64,000 nucleotides of DNA, taken from assembly GCF_035481675.1 (NCBI RefSeq), contig NZ_JAYJJW010000001.1, forward strand, positions 806,001 to 870,000, in the 5' to 3' direction. The notes beneath the pieces are model-generated. The model did no database searches. It saw nothing but the letters and a program-made list of their open reading frames with translations, and was not told the origin of the DNA. Below, piece after piece: positions 35,204-43,598 of the stretch (its first letter is position 1; each line of letters begins with the position of its first letter). Source of the DNA: Alteriqipengyuania_B sp035481675 (lineage in GTDB: Bacteria > Pseudomonadota > Alphaproteobacteria > Sphingomonadales > Sphingomonadaceae). The position numbers were made by a program, and so were the translations under genes.

Positions 35204-37075
35204 CTAGCTCCGCGCGACCGCCTCTGCGGCGATCATCCGGGCCTCGGCAGACAGACCTGCCTGGTCGAGGGCGCGCACGATGTGGAACAGGTGACGCGGC
35301 GTCATCCGGTCCCAGGTTTCGCTCTGCATGCCAAGCCCCGCCAGCATCGCCACCAGCGGACCGTTGCGATATTCGCCCGCCTGGCTGATCAGCCGGCTCC
35401 ACCGCGTTTCCCGCGTGAGACCTAGATTGCCGGCAAGGGATTCCGCCGCCGAGACATCCAGCCTGCCAAGGCCGGCGAGCCCTGCAGCGAACATCTGCCC
35501 TTTGGCCTCGCCAGCATCGCCGATGAAATCGTCCACCGCGCCTTCGTCCACCGCGCTCTCGCGATCGGGCTGTGCCAAGGCGAGTAGCGCCCAGCCTTCG
35601 GTGCCTTCGTTGACAATGCTGCCCCAGCGCATGGCGTTGCGGTCAAGGCCTGCGGACAGCATAGACGCGATAAGTCCCGCCGCGGCTTCGGCATGGGCAT
35701 CCGATGGCGTGATGCGGGCGGCAGCGTAGGCGGTGAGCACTTGCCCGCCATAGCGGTCATCCCCCTCGCCCCAGAGTTCGCGGATCGCGGCGACGCGCGC
35801 TTCCTGCGTATCGGCGACATAGGCGCGGCGCAGTGTCTCCGCCCGCGCCTGCGCGTCGCCCTCCACGCCGTTGTCGGCGTAGACCTGCGAAAACAGGTCC
35901 ACCGCCGCAGAAGAGGACAGCACCCCGCGCTGGGCGGCGAAGTCTGCCAGCGAGGCCCGGCGCGCCAGGCCGACCGCCGGCGATTGCGCCGCCTGCAAGC
36001 GGATGAGCGGCGCGGCGTTCTGCGCAAGCTCGTCAGGGAAATCGATCCCCAGCGCGCTGGCGAGGCCCCAGCGCCAGGTAGTCAGCTCGTTGACCCCATC
36101 CCACTCGATATTGACGGCGCGCCGCCCCTCGCCTGCCAGGCCGGCGTAGCGCTGGGCCAGCAGCACGTCGATCTCCGGCGCCTGCTTATTGTTGAGCACG
36201 GAATTCAGCTGGCGGTTGGCATAGGCGTTGTCGCCGGAAAAACCGGTGCAGATCAGCACCGCCATCCGCCACTGCGCGTCATCGCGAATGTCGGCCCCTC
36301 GCCGCGCGACGGGACATATTGCGGTGATGTCGCCCGTGCCGAGCGCCGCACCGAGCGCCTGCGTCGCCATGTTGATGCTGTAATTGCGCGTATCGACATC
36401 CTGCAGCAGCGCGCGCGCGACATGCGGCTCGCCGAGGCGGTTGAGGACACGGGCGCGAAGGGCTGCGAATTCGCTGGCCCGCATGCCGTCCGGCGTTTCG
36501 AGCCGGCTGGCCAATGCACGGCGCAGCAGGATGTGCCCCCAGCGCGACACCATGGGCCCTTCGATATTCTGCAAGGCCGCGCGCACGACGGAGCCCGGCT
36601 GGCCGGAAAGCGAGGCGGAAGGAAAGCCGCCCTCGCGGCTGTCGATCACGCCCACGCGGGAGAAGTCCCTTTGTGCGGAAGCCGGGATGTCCAAATTCTG
36701 GGTGATGCCGAACAGTTCTTCCAGTTCGGTATCGCTCATATTCTCGATCTCGCGGATCGAGGGCAGGCGTCCCGGGAAGCGCACGGTCCCGCTTGCCGAA
36801 GGGGCGGACGGAGCCGGGGCGGCGCTGCTGGAACTTCCCCCACCACCACTCGGCGGCAGGGGCTGCACGACAGCGCCCCCTCCCCCTGTCGGACGCGGCG
36901 CCGGGGCCGGAGCCGGAGCGGGCGCAGGAGCCGGCGCGGGGCGCGGGGACGGTGTGGGGGCAGGATCGTCGAAACCGGGGGGCAGGATGGACGTCGGACG
37001 CGCCATCACCAGCGAAGAGGTCGCCGCCAGCATCGCGCCGGTCACCAGCCCCGATATCCACACGGATTTGCGCAT
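35204..37075 (-). CDS. Exported Pro/Ala-linker helical-repeat protein, family not recognised
   Basis: 623 residues from the ATG overlapping the stop of an upstream 46-residue gene, with GGAGGAG before it. A Sec signal peptide (MRKSVWISGLVTGAMLAATS) is followed by a low-complexity linker of repeated AP dipeptides, then Gly/Ser-rich and Ala/Pro/Ser stretches to about residue 100. The remainder is Ala/Leu/Arg-rich helical sequence of TPR-like spacing. It starts 4 bases before the Xer gene. Probably envelope-associated, with the linker spanning the cell wall; function unknown. Confidence 0.7.
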   Translation of the reverse strand: MRKSVWISGLVTGAMLAATSSLVMARPTSILPPGFDDPAPTPSPRPAPAPAPAPAPAPAPRPTGGGGAVVQPLPPSGGGGSSSSAAPAPSAPSASGTVRFPGRLPSIREIENMSDTELEELFGITQNLDIPASAQRDFSRVGVIDSREGGFPSASLSGQPGSVVRAALQNIEGPMVSRWGHILLRRALASRLETPDGMRASEFAALRARVLNRLGEPHVARALLQDVDTRNYSINMATQALGAALGTGDITAICPVARRGADIRDDAQWRMAVLICTGFSGDNAYANRQLNSVLNNKQAPEIDVLLAQRYAGLAGEGRRAVNIEWDGVNELTTWRWGLASALGIDFPDELAQNAAPLIRLQAAQSPAVGLARRASLADFAAQRGVLSSSAAVDLFSQVYADNGVEGDAQARAETLRRAYVADTQEARVAAIRELWGEGDDRYGGQVLTAYAAARITPSDAHAEAAAGLIASMLSAGLDRNAMRWGSIVNEGTEGWALLALAQPDRESAVDEGAVDDFIGDAGEAKGQMFAAGLAGLGRLDVSAAESLAGNLGLTRETRWSRLISQAGEYRNGPLVAMLAGLGMQSETWDRMTPRHLFHIVRALDQAGLSAEARMIAAEAVARS

Positions 37076-37215
37076 CAAAACTCCTCCGGCACAGCCACTG
37101 GCTGCACGATCTCGCGCACCTGCTCGCGACCGCCATCGATCCAGGCGTAAACGATCAGGATCGCCAGCAGGAATACCGCCCCGACGCCGATCCGCCACAT
37201 CGTGTCCCGATCCAT
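37075..37215 (-). CDS. Tiny single-pass membrane protein, 46 residues
   Basis: Starts MDRDTMWRIGVG, has one hydrophobic segment (AVFLLAILIVYAWI) and ends in a soluble tail EIVQPVAVPEEF. The stop TGA shares its A with the ATG of the following 623-residue gene (TGATG), and the tail codons carry that gene's ribosome-binding site, so the two are coupled. Likely an inner-membrane component working with the exported partner. Its own ribosome-binding site is weak, so the start is less certain. Confidence 0.6.
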   Translation of the reverse strand: MDRDTMWRIGVGAVFLLAILIVYAWIDGGREQVREIVQPVAVPEEF

Positions 37216-37301
37216 CGCCACGACCTGCCAAACTCTCCTTCGCGCGCACCAAGCCCGCGTGTCCTTGCCGTGCGCCTAGCGCATCTATAGGCGGGGCGGC
37301 A

Positions 37302-37922
37302 ATGACCAACACGATGCCAGAAACCGACCGGCCAGAGACCGACCGGGACATGAGCCGGGCAACCCGCGCCGTCGATCCCGCCGAACTGCGCCGCCGGCTG
37401 GACCGACCCGTGGTCCTCGTCGGCATGATGGGCACCGGCAAGTCCACCGTGGGCCGCAAGCTGGCGCAGACCATGACGGTCGAATTCACCGACGCCGACC
37501 ACGAGATCGAGCAGGCCGCGCAAATGAGCGTGGGCGACATCTTCACCGAATTCGGCGAGGCCTATTTTCGCGATGGCGAGCGCCGCGTGATCGCGCGTCT
37601 CCTGGAAGAAAGCAGCGGCGTCATCGCGACCGGCGGCGGGGCTTTCTGCAACGAGGAGACCCGCGCGCTGATCCTCGACCGGGCCATCGCGGTGTGGCTC
37701 GACAGTCCGATCGACGTGCTGGTGGAACGGACGGGGCGCAAGGACACGCGGCCCTTGCTGCGAGACGGCGATCCGCAGGAAATCCTCACCCGCCTCCATG
37801 CCGAACGCGCGCCCTTCTACGGCGAGGCGCAGCTGCGCGTAGAAAGCGCCAACGGACCGCACCAGCAGACGGTCGAACGTATCCTTTCCGCGCTCGACGA
37901 CTGGACCCGGGCCAATGTCTGA
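37302..37922 (+). CDS. aroK: Shikimate kinase
   Basis: Phosphorylates shikimate at the 3-hydroxyl in the aromatic amino-acid pathway. 206 residues; an ATG 16 codons further in would also keep the whole domain. Walker A is GMMGTGKSTVGRKL, followed by FTDADHEIEQ (substrate Asp), FGEAYFRDGERRV and IATGGGAFCNEE, all typical. The 3' end overlaps aroB by 8 bases. A possible -10 box TATAGG lies only 10 bases before the start. Confidence 0.96.
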   Translation: MTNTMPETDRPETDRDMSRATRAVDPAELRRRLDRPVVLVGMMGTGKSTVGRKLAQTMTVEFTDADHEIEQAAQMSVGDIFTEFGEAYFRDGERRVIARLLEESSGVIATGGGAFCNEETRALILDRAIAVWLDSPIDVLVERTGRKDTRPLLRDGDPQEILTRLHAERAPFYGEAQLRVESANGPHQQTVERILSALDDWTRANV

Positions 37923-39024
37923 CACGGTCCGCGTCGACCTTGCCGGGCGCAGCTATGACGTGCGGATCGGCTTCGCCTTGCTGGAGCGCACAGCTGCCGA
38001 AGCGGAAGGCTTGCTCAAGCGGGAGGTCGTGCCGGTCGTGGCAGACGCGAACGCGCGGGCGCATCACGGCGAGCGGCTGGCGAAGTCTCTGGCCGATGGC
38101 GGGCACCGGGTCGAATGGTTCGAAGTCGCGCCCGGCGAGGCGGCGAAAAGCTGGGAAGTTCTGCAGCGCCTCACCGACTGGTTGCTAGAACTCGGCGTGG
38201 AACGCAGCGACAACGTGGTCGCGCTTGGCGGCGGGGTCGTCGGCGACCTCACCGGCTTTGCTTGCGCGATCCTGAAACGGGGATGCGGGTTCATCCAGGT
38301 GCCCACGACCCTGCTGGCACAGGTCGATTCGAGCGTCGGCGGCAAGACAGCGATCAACACGGCGGCAGGCAAGAACCTGGTTGGCGCGTTCCACCAGCCT
38401 TCTCTAGTCCTCGCGGACCTCGACTGCCTTGCCACCCTGCCCGAGCGCGAATTGCGCGCCGGATATGCCGAGGTGATCAAGTACGGCATCCTCGGCGATG
38501 CGGACTTCTTCGCGTGGTGCGAGGACAACGGTCGGCGCGTCGTCGAGGGCGACGTCGCGGCCCAGCTGCACGCCGTGCGCACCAGCGTGGAGGCCAAGGC
38601 GGCCATCGTGGCGCAGGACGAGCACGAGACCAGCGGCCGCCGCGCCCTCCTCAATCTCGGCCATACGTTCGGCCATGCGCTGGAGGCGGAGACCGGGTTT
38701 TCGGACAGGCTCCTCCACGGCGAAGGCGTGGCGCTCGGCATGGTGCTGGCTGCGCGCTATTCGGCGCGGCGCGGAACCCTCTCGGCAGAGGACGCGGCAC
38801 GTATCACGCGGGCCCTGGACAGCGCCGGCTTGCCGAGCGAGATCGCCGCTCTGGGCCTGGATGCCGATGGCACGCGCCTCGCGCAGCACATGCGCCATGA
38901 CAAAAAGGCAAGCGGTGGGAATGTGCCCTTCCTGCTGCTGCAAGGGATCGGCGATGCCTATCTAGACAAATCGGTCGACCTCGCCGATATCGCCGCTTTC
39001 CTCGACGAGCAATTGCGGGGCTAG
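37915..39024 (+). CDS. aroB: 3-dehydroquinate synthase
   Basis: Second step of the shikimate pathway, converting DAHP to 3-dehydroquinate with NAD and a metal. 369 residues. Visible are GGGVVGDLTGFACA, the VPTTLLAQVDSSVGGKTAIN block, KNLVGAFHQP, and metal ligands in YAEVIKYG and LNLGHTFGHALE. It overlaps aroK (8 bases) and is followed 3 bases later by a cyclase-family gene, forming a three-gene operon. Confidence 0.97.
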   Translation: MSDTVRVDLAGRSYDVRIGFALLERTAAEAEGLLKREVVPVVADANARAHHGERLAKSLADGGHRVEWFEVAPGEAAKSWEVLQRLTDWLLELGVERSDNVVALGGGVVGDLTGFACAILKRGCGFIQVPTTLLAQVDSSVGGKTAINTAAGKNLVGAFHQPSLVLADLDCLATLPERELRAGYAEVIKYGILGDADFFAWCEDNGRRVVEGDVAAQLHAVRTSVEAKAAIVAQDEHETSGRRALLNLGHTFGHALEAETGFSDRLLHGEGVALGMVLAARYSARRGTLSAEDAARITRALDSAGLPSEIAALGLDADGTRLAQHMRHDKKASGGNVPFLLLQGIGDAYLDKSVDLADIAAFLDEQLRG

Positions 39025-39027
39025 CGC

Positions 39028-39798
39028 ATGTCCCACTTCATCGACCTTTCGATCCCGATTACCAACAAGGTGATTTCCGACCCCGAAGTCATGCGCCCCA
39101 AAGTCTTGTACATGACCCATGAGGACACCTGGCAACAGATAGCGATGTTCTTCCCCGGGCTGGAGAAAAACGATCTGCCCGATGGCGAAGGCTGGGCGGT
39201 CGAGATGCTGGAGCTCAGCACGCACAACGGCACCCATATGGACGCTCCGTGGCATTACCACTCGACGACTGAAGACGGTGCCGCTCCCGCACCCAGCATC
39301 GACGAGGCTCCGCTCGACCGTTTCTTTCGGCCGGGGGTGAAGCTCGATTTCTCGCACCTGCCGCACGGCCATGTGGTAAGCGCGGATGAAGTCGAGCAGG
39401 CTTTCGAGAAGATCGACTACGAGCTGCAGCCGCTCGATATCGTGCTGGTACAATCAGGTGCGGTGTATGGAACCGATAATTTCATCGATCAGGGTGTTGG
39501 CCTGGGCGCGGAAGCGACCCTGTGGCTGACCGAACGCGGCGTCGAAGTCGTTGGCACTGATGCGTGGAGCTGGGATGCACCCTTCAGCCACACCGCGCGA
39601 CGCTGGGCGGAAAGCCGCGATCCAGCAATCATCTGGGAAGGTCACAAGGCAGGTCGTATTCGCCCTTACTACCAGATCGAAAAGCTGACCAGTCTGGCCG
39701 CGCTGCCCGACCACGGTTTCACCTTCAGCTGTTTTCCGGTGAAGATCGAACGCGCCAGCGCGGGATGGATCAGAGCTGTCGCAATGGTGGAAGACTAG
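39028..39798 (+). CDS. Cyclase-family metal-dependent hydrolase (kynurenine-formamidase-like)
   Basis: 256 residues of the PF04199 cyclase family. The signature THNGTHMDAPWHYHS holds the metal ligands. Relatives include kynurenine formamidase and isatin hydrolase, amide- or lactam-opening enzymes. Location 3 bases after aroB suggests cotranscription with aromatic biosynthesis but not a defined reaction. The stop is shared in a CTAG palindrome with the convergent MAPEG pseudogene. Confidence 0.85.
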   Translation: MSHFIDLSIPITNKVISDPEVMRPKVLYMTHEDTWQQIAMFFPGLEKNDLPDGEGWAVEMLELSTHNGTHMDAPWHYHSTTEDGAAPAPSIDEAPLDRFFRPGVKLDFSHLPHGHVVSADEVEQAFEKIDYELQPLDIVLVQSGAVYGTDNFIDQGVGLGAEATLWLTERGVEVVGTDAWSWDAPFSHTARRWAESRDPAIIWEGHKAGRIRPYYQIEKLTSLAALPDHGFTFSCFPVKIERASAGWIRAVAMVED

Positions 39799-40186
39799 TG
39801 CGCCAGCACGCCGAAAATCAGCAATCCGGCGAGCACCGCGATCACCGCCCAGGTCACGATCACGCCCAGCTGACGCGCAGGCGGAGCCTTGCCGGGAGCC
39901 GAGTGCTGGTGGAGCCCTATCACATGCGCCAACCGTGCCAGCACGAATGCGCCCGCGAGCGAGGCAAGCAGGACCGTGTTGCTCCCCGAATATTCCAACA
40001 GGGCGAGCATGATCAGCACGATGGGCGCGTGCTCGGCGAGGTTGCCGTGGCTACGGGTAGCGGCGATCAGGCTTTGATCGCCGGCATCGCCAAACGCGGC
40101 CTTGAGCCTGAGCCGGCGCGAAACCGTGAGGATCGCCAGCGCGAGCAGGAGCAGCGCGAGCGCCGCGGCGGTGAGTGCAGTGACAT
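39795..40186 (-). pseudogene. MAPEG-family membrane protein, apparent single-base frameshift after the fourth codon
   Basis: Four-helix MAPEG-type sequence (ATRSHGNLAEHAPIVLIMLA, then EYSG...LARLAHVIGLHQ) runs to a stop overlapping the cyclase gene. In that frame there is no ATG, GTG or TTG between a stop and the first helix. An ATG with a strong AAGGGGAGAGAG box lies 26 residues ahead of a usable internal start but in the wrong phase. Adding one base after the fourth codon gives MSLHLTAAALALLLLALAI, a perfect first membrane helix. The span is 392 bases, one short of 131 codons. Either a real lesion or a sequencing error; an internal GTG could yield a 74-residue remnant. Confidence 0.7.
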
Positions 40187-40236
40187 GATCTCTCTCCCCT
40201 TAAGAGAGAGCGAGTTTTAGCACGCTGGCTGCGGAA

Positions 40237-40274
40237 GCCAATAGTAAGTTGCAAAATGCAACCATCCTATTGGC
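40237..40274. terminator. Nested hairpin 8 bases past pccA
   Basis: Outer arms GCCAATAG / CTATTGGC and inner arms GTTGCA / TGCAAC around AAA. It follows the pccA stop on the minus strand, with only a short T-run beyond. It may be the 3' structure of the propionate operon. Confidence 0.5.
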
Positions 40275-40282
40275 CGAACGCG

Positions 40283-42304
40283 CTATTCCAGCTCGAGGAT
40301 CACGGCATCGACCGCAAGGCTGTCACCCTCGGCCGCGTTGACCCTGGAAATGACCGCCTGCTTTTCGGCTCGCAGGATATTCTCCATCTTCATCGCCTCC
40401 ACCGTGGCAAGCGGCTGTCCGGGCTGGACCTCTTCGCCTTCCGCCACATGAAGCGAAACGAGCAGGCCCGGCATGGGGCAGATCAGCATCTTTGAAAGGT
40501 CCGGCGGCACTTTCTCGATCATGTGATCGGCCAGGTGCGCGATCCGCTGCGGTAGGATACGCAGCGAATGGGTCGCCCCGCGCGTGGTGATGTCATAGCC
40601 CATGCGCGTCGGAGCAAGCTGGATCGTCAGTTCCACGTCGCCCAGTTCGACAGCCACCGTCCGGTCTCCCGGCGTGTAATCGAAACTGAGCTCCACCTCG
40701 GTCTCGTCCACGAGAATTGCATCCTCGCCGAGCCGCACGGCAAAGTCCGTGTCGCCAACGCGCACCGCCCAGTCGCCGTTGGGGGCGGTCTTGCCGTCCA
40801 GCTGCTGGTCGATGCGCCGCGCCCGGTCCGCGTCGGCTGTCGCGATCACGCCGCCGATGGCGGCAAGGCCGCGCTTGAGTTTGTCCGACGGCGGCGCGCC
40901 TTCGAATCCGTCCGGGTATTCTTCGGCGATGAAGCCGGTGGTGAGTTCCCCCGAGCGGAAGCGCGGGTGCTGCATCAGCGCGGAGAGGAAATCGACATTG
41001 TGGCCCAGGCCCTCGATGCGAAAGGCGTCTAGCGCGGCGACCTGCAAATCGGCCGCCTCGTCGCGTGTCTCGCCCCAGGTGACCAGCTTGGCGATCATCG
41101 GGTCGTAGAACATCGACACCTCGCCGCCTTCGTAGACACCGTCGTCCACGCGGATGCCGTCCACGCCGCGGCGGCCGTTGGCAGAACCGTCGTCCGCCCA
41201 CGGCTCTTCGGGCGGCTGGTAATGGACCAGCCGGCCGATGGAGGGCAGGAAGCCGCGATAGGGGTCTTCGGCATAGACGCGGTTCTCGATCGCCCAGCCG
41301 TCGATGCCGATGTCGTCCTGCGTCATCGCCAGCTTCTCGCCCGCGGCGACGCGGATCATCTGTTCGACCAGGTCGATGCCGGTAATCGCCTCGGTCACGG
41401 GATGCTCGACCTGCAGGCGGGTGTTCATTTCGAGGAAGTAGAAGCTCTCCCCGGTCTCGTCCGCGCCGCTGACGATCAGTTCGACCGTGCCGGCGGAATG
41501 GTAATCAACCGCGCGCGCCAGGGCGACGCATTGCTCGCCCATGGCCTTGCGCATCTTTGGCGTCACGAAGGGCGACGGCGCTTCCTCCACCACCTTCTGG
41601 TGGCGGCGCTGGATGCTGCATTCGCGTTCGTTGAGATAGAGGATATTGCCGTGCTTGTCGCCGAGGACCTGGATCTCGATGTGGCGCGGGTTCTCGATGA
41701 ATTTCTCGATGAAGACTCGGTCGTCGCCGAAAGAATTGAGGCCTTCGCGCTTCGTCGCCTCGAATCCGTCGCGCACATCCTGTTCGCTCCAGGCGAGGCG
41801 CATGCCCTTGCCGCCGCCCCCGGCGCTGGCCTTCATCATCACCGGATAACCGATGTCGCCGCTGATCTCGACCGCGTGGTCCGTGTCACGGATTTCACCG
41901 ACGAAACCGGGAACGACGTTGACGCCCGCTTCCTTCGCCAGCTTCTTGCTTTCGATCTTGTCGCCCATCGCCGCGATGGCACCGGCAGGCGGGCCGATGA
42001 AGGCGATCCCTTCTTTCTCGAGGGCTTCGACGAAACTCGCCCGCTCCGAAAGGAAGCCGTATCCCGGGTGCACGGCCTCGGCGCCCGTTTGCTTACAAGC
42101 CTCGATGATCCTGTCTGCAAGCAGGTAGCTTTCCGCCGCCGGAGCCGGGCCGATATGCACCGCCTCGTCCGCCATCCCCACGAACGGCGCGCGGGCATCG
42201 GCATCGGAATAGACCGCCACGGTGGCGATCCCCATGCGCTTGGCCGTCTTGATGACGCGGCAGGCGATTTCGCCGCGGTTGGCGATGAGGATTTTCTTGA
42301 ACAT
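40283..42304 (-). CDS. pccA: Propionyl-CoA carboxylase alpha subunit (biotin carboxylase plus biotin carrier)
   Basis: 673 residues. The N-terminal biotin-carboxylase half begins KKILIANRGEIACRVIKTA and has the ATP loop KASAGGGGKGM and the EMNTRLQVEHPVTE block. A BT-type linker region follows, then the biotinyl domain with the EAMKMEN site (Lys639). With PccB it carboxylates propionyl-CoA to methylmalonyl-CoA. The length and presence of the BT region favour PccA over acetyl-CoA carboxylase AccC (about 450). It is the last gene of the propionate cluster. Confidence 0.94.
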   Translation of the reverse strand: MFKKILIANRGEIACRVIKTAKRMGIATVAVYSDADARAPFVGMADEAVHIGPAPAAESYLLADRIIEACKQTGAEAVHPGYGFLSERASFVEALEKEGIAFIGPPAGAIAAMGDKIESKKLAKEAGVNVVPGFVGEIRDTDHAVEISGDIGYPVMMKASAGGGGKGMRLAWSEQDVRDGFEATKREGLNSFGDDRVFIEKFIENPRHIEIQVLGDKHGNILYLNERECSIQRRHQKVVEEAPSPFVTPKMRKAMGEQCVALARAVDYHSAGTVELIVSGADETGESFYFLEMNTRLQVEHPVTEAITGIDLVEQMIRVAAGEKLAMTQDDIGIDGWAIENRVYAEDPYRGFLPSIGRLVHYQPPEEPWADDGSANGRRGVDGIRVDDGVYEGGEVSMFYDPMIAKLVTWGETRDEAADLQVAALDAFRIEGLGHNVDFLSALMQHPRFRSGELTTGFIAEEYPDGFEGAPPSDKLKRGLAAIGGVIATADADRARRIDQQLDGKTAPNGDWAVRVGDTDFAVRLGEDAILVDETEVELSFDYTPGDRTVAVELGDVELTIQLAPTRMGYDITTRGATHSLRILPQRIAHLADHMIEKVPPDLSKMLICPMPGLLVSLHVAEGEEVQPGQPLATVEAMKMENILRAEKQAVISRVNAAEGDSLAVDAVILELE

Positions 42305-42378
42305 ATTAGCCTTTTGTCTCTTCTCTCACCTGCGCCGCATAGGGCAAACACGGCATTACGTAAGCCCCCCTCTCCGTG

Positions 42379-42798
42379 TCAGCTGTTGTCGAGGGCGAAC
42401 CAGCACAGCGCGACAATCGCGGCAAACATGGGCACACTGCTCGCGCCGACGAGAACGCCGACCAGCCGTTCCAGCAGCGCCGAAGCATGAAACCCCTTTC
42501 CCGCGATCGGCAGTGCGCTGCTGGCCCCGCTCGCTCCGGCAAGTGCAATGCCCGCCACAAGGATATAGGACGATACGCCGAGTGTGATGGCGATGGGCGC
42601 GTCCCACGCTTCGGGAACGCTGCAGTACTGCCAGAATAGCGCAGTGGCGATGAGGGCGGTCCCCGTTTGCACAGCGGTCAGATGCGCCGAAAGCGCCATG
42701 CGCGAATTACGGAAAGCGGGGATGGCGAAGCCCAAAACGAGCCCCAGGGCGAAGAGCAGCAGGCCAGCAATACCTAGCGCGATGGGAACTTCTTTCAT
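42379..42798 (-). CDS. Four-helix membrane protein, possibly hydroxylaminobenzene-mutase-like
   Basis: 139 residues from an ATG with GGGGAG upstream. Four hydrophobic segments are visible. The segment FAIPAFRNSRMALSAHLTAV resembles the signature region of HabA/HabB hydroxylaminobenzene mutases, which carry a conserved N-P/S-R-M-x-L-S-x-H-L pattern. That assignment is from memory of the family, not a search. It sits between the N-demethylase-like gene (11 bases) and pccA (74 bases), so it is probably transcribed with the propionate genes. Confidence 0.55.
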   Translation of the reverse strand: MKEVPIALGIAGLLLFALGLVLGFAIPAFRNSRMALSAHLTAVQTGTALIATALFWQYCSVPEAWDAPIAITLGVSSYILVAGIALAGASGASSALPIAGKGFHASALLERLVGVLVGASSVPMFAAIVALCWFALDNS

Positions 42799-42809
42799 GA
42801 TTACTCCCC

Positions 42810-43598
42810 TCAATCCGGATGTTTTGTCGCATAGCCGATTAGCGCGCCTGCGTAAGCCCCAGTGCCGCGCCGGTCGCCCTCGCCTTCGATCAGGCTGGCG
42901 ACGGCGGTGGCGAGGCGGTGGCGGTTGTCGCGCGAAAGCACGCCCAGCGGCGCGACGTAGATACCGATCGTAAATAGGATCGCGCCGGTCTGCGGCAGGC
43001 GGCGCAGCGTCTGGCGCTCCGAGCGCACGAACAGCGTCTCGCCCGCGTTATCCGCCGTGACACGGGCGAAGGCCTGCTCCGGCGGCTCGGCCACCCAGCG
43101 CTTCTCATCGGTGGCGGCGATGAACCAGTTGCAGCGCCCGTAAAACGCACCCGGCTTCAGCTTCGCCATGAAGTGGTCGACGCCGCTGGCGAGTTGCTCC
43201 TCGTACCCCTGGATCGGGGCATGGAGCGCGCGCAGGGGAAGCCCCATCTTGTTGGCAGGCGTCCAGTCCGACGGCCACGCCACCGCTGCGCCGACGAGCC
43301 GATACTGCTCCTCCCCCTCGCGCAGGGTGAGCAGGCACATGTCTTCGTGATGCGCGCGCGCAGCTTCCGGCAAACCACCCGGCAGGCCCAGCATGGCGGC
43401 AAGCTCCGCGCCGGGTGCCGCGCTTTCGGGGGACAGCTGGATGCCCTGCGGAAAAGCGGCAAAGCCTTCCGCCCGTTCGGCAAGGTCGGGATCAGGCTGG
43501 AGCCATTCGCATTCGTCGAGCTTGGTGAGCCCCATCTTCAGCACCCCACCCCCGCGCGCTTTGGGCAGAAGCGCGTCTACGGAAAAGCCGAGCGTCAC
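42810..43598 (-). CDS. Heme-dependent oxidative N-demethylase-family protein (DUF3445)
   Basis: 262 residues from a GTG overlapping the bioB stop (GTGA). The C-terminal half has the family's hallmark FVRSERQTLRRLPQTGAILF, followed by GIYVAPL; earlier come the LTLREG and PSDWTPANKMG segments. The characterised relative is the alpha subunit of dimethylamine N-demethylase. Here it lies inside a propionyl-CoA operon, and no amine-degradation gene is near. The real substrate is unknown. Confidence 0.82.
   Translation of the reverse strand: MTLGFSVDALLPKARGGGVLKMGLTKLDECEWLQPDPDLAERAEGFAAFPQGIQLSPESAAPGAELAAMLGLPGGLPEAARAHHEDMCLLTLREGEEQYRLVGAAVAWPSDWTPANKMGLPLRALHAPIQGYEEQLASGVDHFMAKLKPGAFYGRCNWFIAATDEKRWVAEPPEQAFARVTADNAGETLFVRSERQTLRRLPQTGAILFTIGIYVAPLGVLSRDNRHRLATAVASLIEGEGDRRGTGAYAGALIGYATKHPD

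Noticed and set aside
36890..36970. Tandem repeat in DNA
   Set aside because: It is the low-complexity coding of the AP-dipeptide linker inside the exported protein, not an independent repeat or CRISPR.
35204..37546. Longer N-terminal extension of the Pro/Ala-linker protein
   Set aside because: The extra 157 codons overlap a small membrane protein gene and the aroK start region. The ATG at 37075 has GGAGGAG and starts a clean signal peptide.
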